Program-made: the position numbers and the translations under genes
In this document: positions 42,187 through 42,316 of the stretch, piece by piece
Layout of the letters: the number at the start of each line of letters is the position of its first letter
Numbering within the stretch: the first letter of the stretch is position 1
The notes under the pieces: model-generated
What the model was told of the DNA's origin: nothing
Databases searched by the model: none
The model's input: only the letters and a program-made list of their open reading frames with translations
Assembly: GCA_945870105.1 (NCBI GenBank)
Contig: CAMBRL010000014.1
Location: forward strand, 1-42,316
From: Chitinophaga pinensis
GTDB taxonomy: Bacteria > Bacteroidota > Bacteroidia > SXHM01
Reading direction: 5' to 3'
Length of the DNA stretch: 42,316 bases

Positions 42187-42316
42187 CCGTTCTATCAAGT
42201 TGCAAATTTATCGTTCAGCAAAAAATAATATTGTCAAATATTCTAGTAATGATTTTTTCTTTTTTTTTAAATCTACTCCTACTATGCGAAGTGTATAATA
42301 AATGGAATTGTTTACC

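Overview
This is a stretch of Bacteroidota chromosome (low to moderate GC). One protein ends in a type IX secretion (Por) sorting domain. Outer-membrane receptors and lipoproteins are of Bacteroidota type. Promoters carry the phylum's -7 element TAnnTTTG instead of a sigma70 -10 box. An assignment closer than phylum (Chitinophagales/Sphingobacteriales-like) would be a guess. No rRNA, tRNA, insertion sequence or CRISPR array was recognised.

The first 28 kb and the block at 37.4-40.8 kb form an anaerobic nitrogen-oxide respiration and NO-stress region. In order: a c-type cytochrome running off the left edge (-); two NarK transporters, the first fused to a universal-stress domain; a 7 x 42-bp repeat array in front of an alginate-export-type porin; a FecA-like TonB receptor; an operon of hemerythrin protein, moaA and a Crp/Fnr regulator broken by a TGA; a small membrane protein; an operon of ScdA/RIC repair protein, a DUF1858/DUF2249 protein broken by a TAA, a heme-copper-oxidase-like membrane protein and a MIP18-type Fe-S factor; a small unknown protein; a leftward operon of two nucleotide-sugar-epimerase-like SDRs and a DUF445 membrane protein; a qNOR-like nitric oxide reductase; an NmrA/DUF2867 protein; a peroxidase remnant and a second 7 x 42-bp array; a leftward MbnP/MbnH pair; and a leftward NorC/NorB-like pair. 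Ten palindromes with core TGA-N6-TCA (best form TATGA-N6-TCATA) stand before these operons, nearly all with the centre 36.5 bp from the end of the -7 element. This is the layout of a class II Crp/Fnr activator, so most of the region looks like one regulon.

From 27.8 to 37.3 kb everything is on the + strand: a GNAT-like protein, a TPR/ankyrin protein, three WG-repeat proteins, an alpha/beta hydrolase, and a three-gene set of exported cytochromes (tandem c-type lipoprotein, diheme peroxidase, and a beta-helix protein with a C-terminal heme domain). Then come a glycyl radical enzyme and its activase, again behind a perfect operator palindrome, and a T9SS-secreted repeat protein.

The most unusual points are: (1) the ten-site operator/promoter architecture; (2) two repeat arrays at distant loci with the same geometry (same leader, same 69-nt offset, same 42-bp period, same copy number) but different unit sequences; (3) two NO-reductase-like catalytic subunits, each missing a different part of the canonical metal-ligand set; (4) two in-frame nonsense codons about 2 kb apart in the NO-response genes, one of them in the only regulator in the window.
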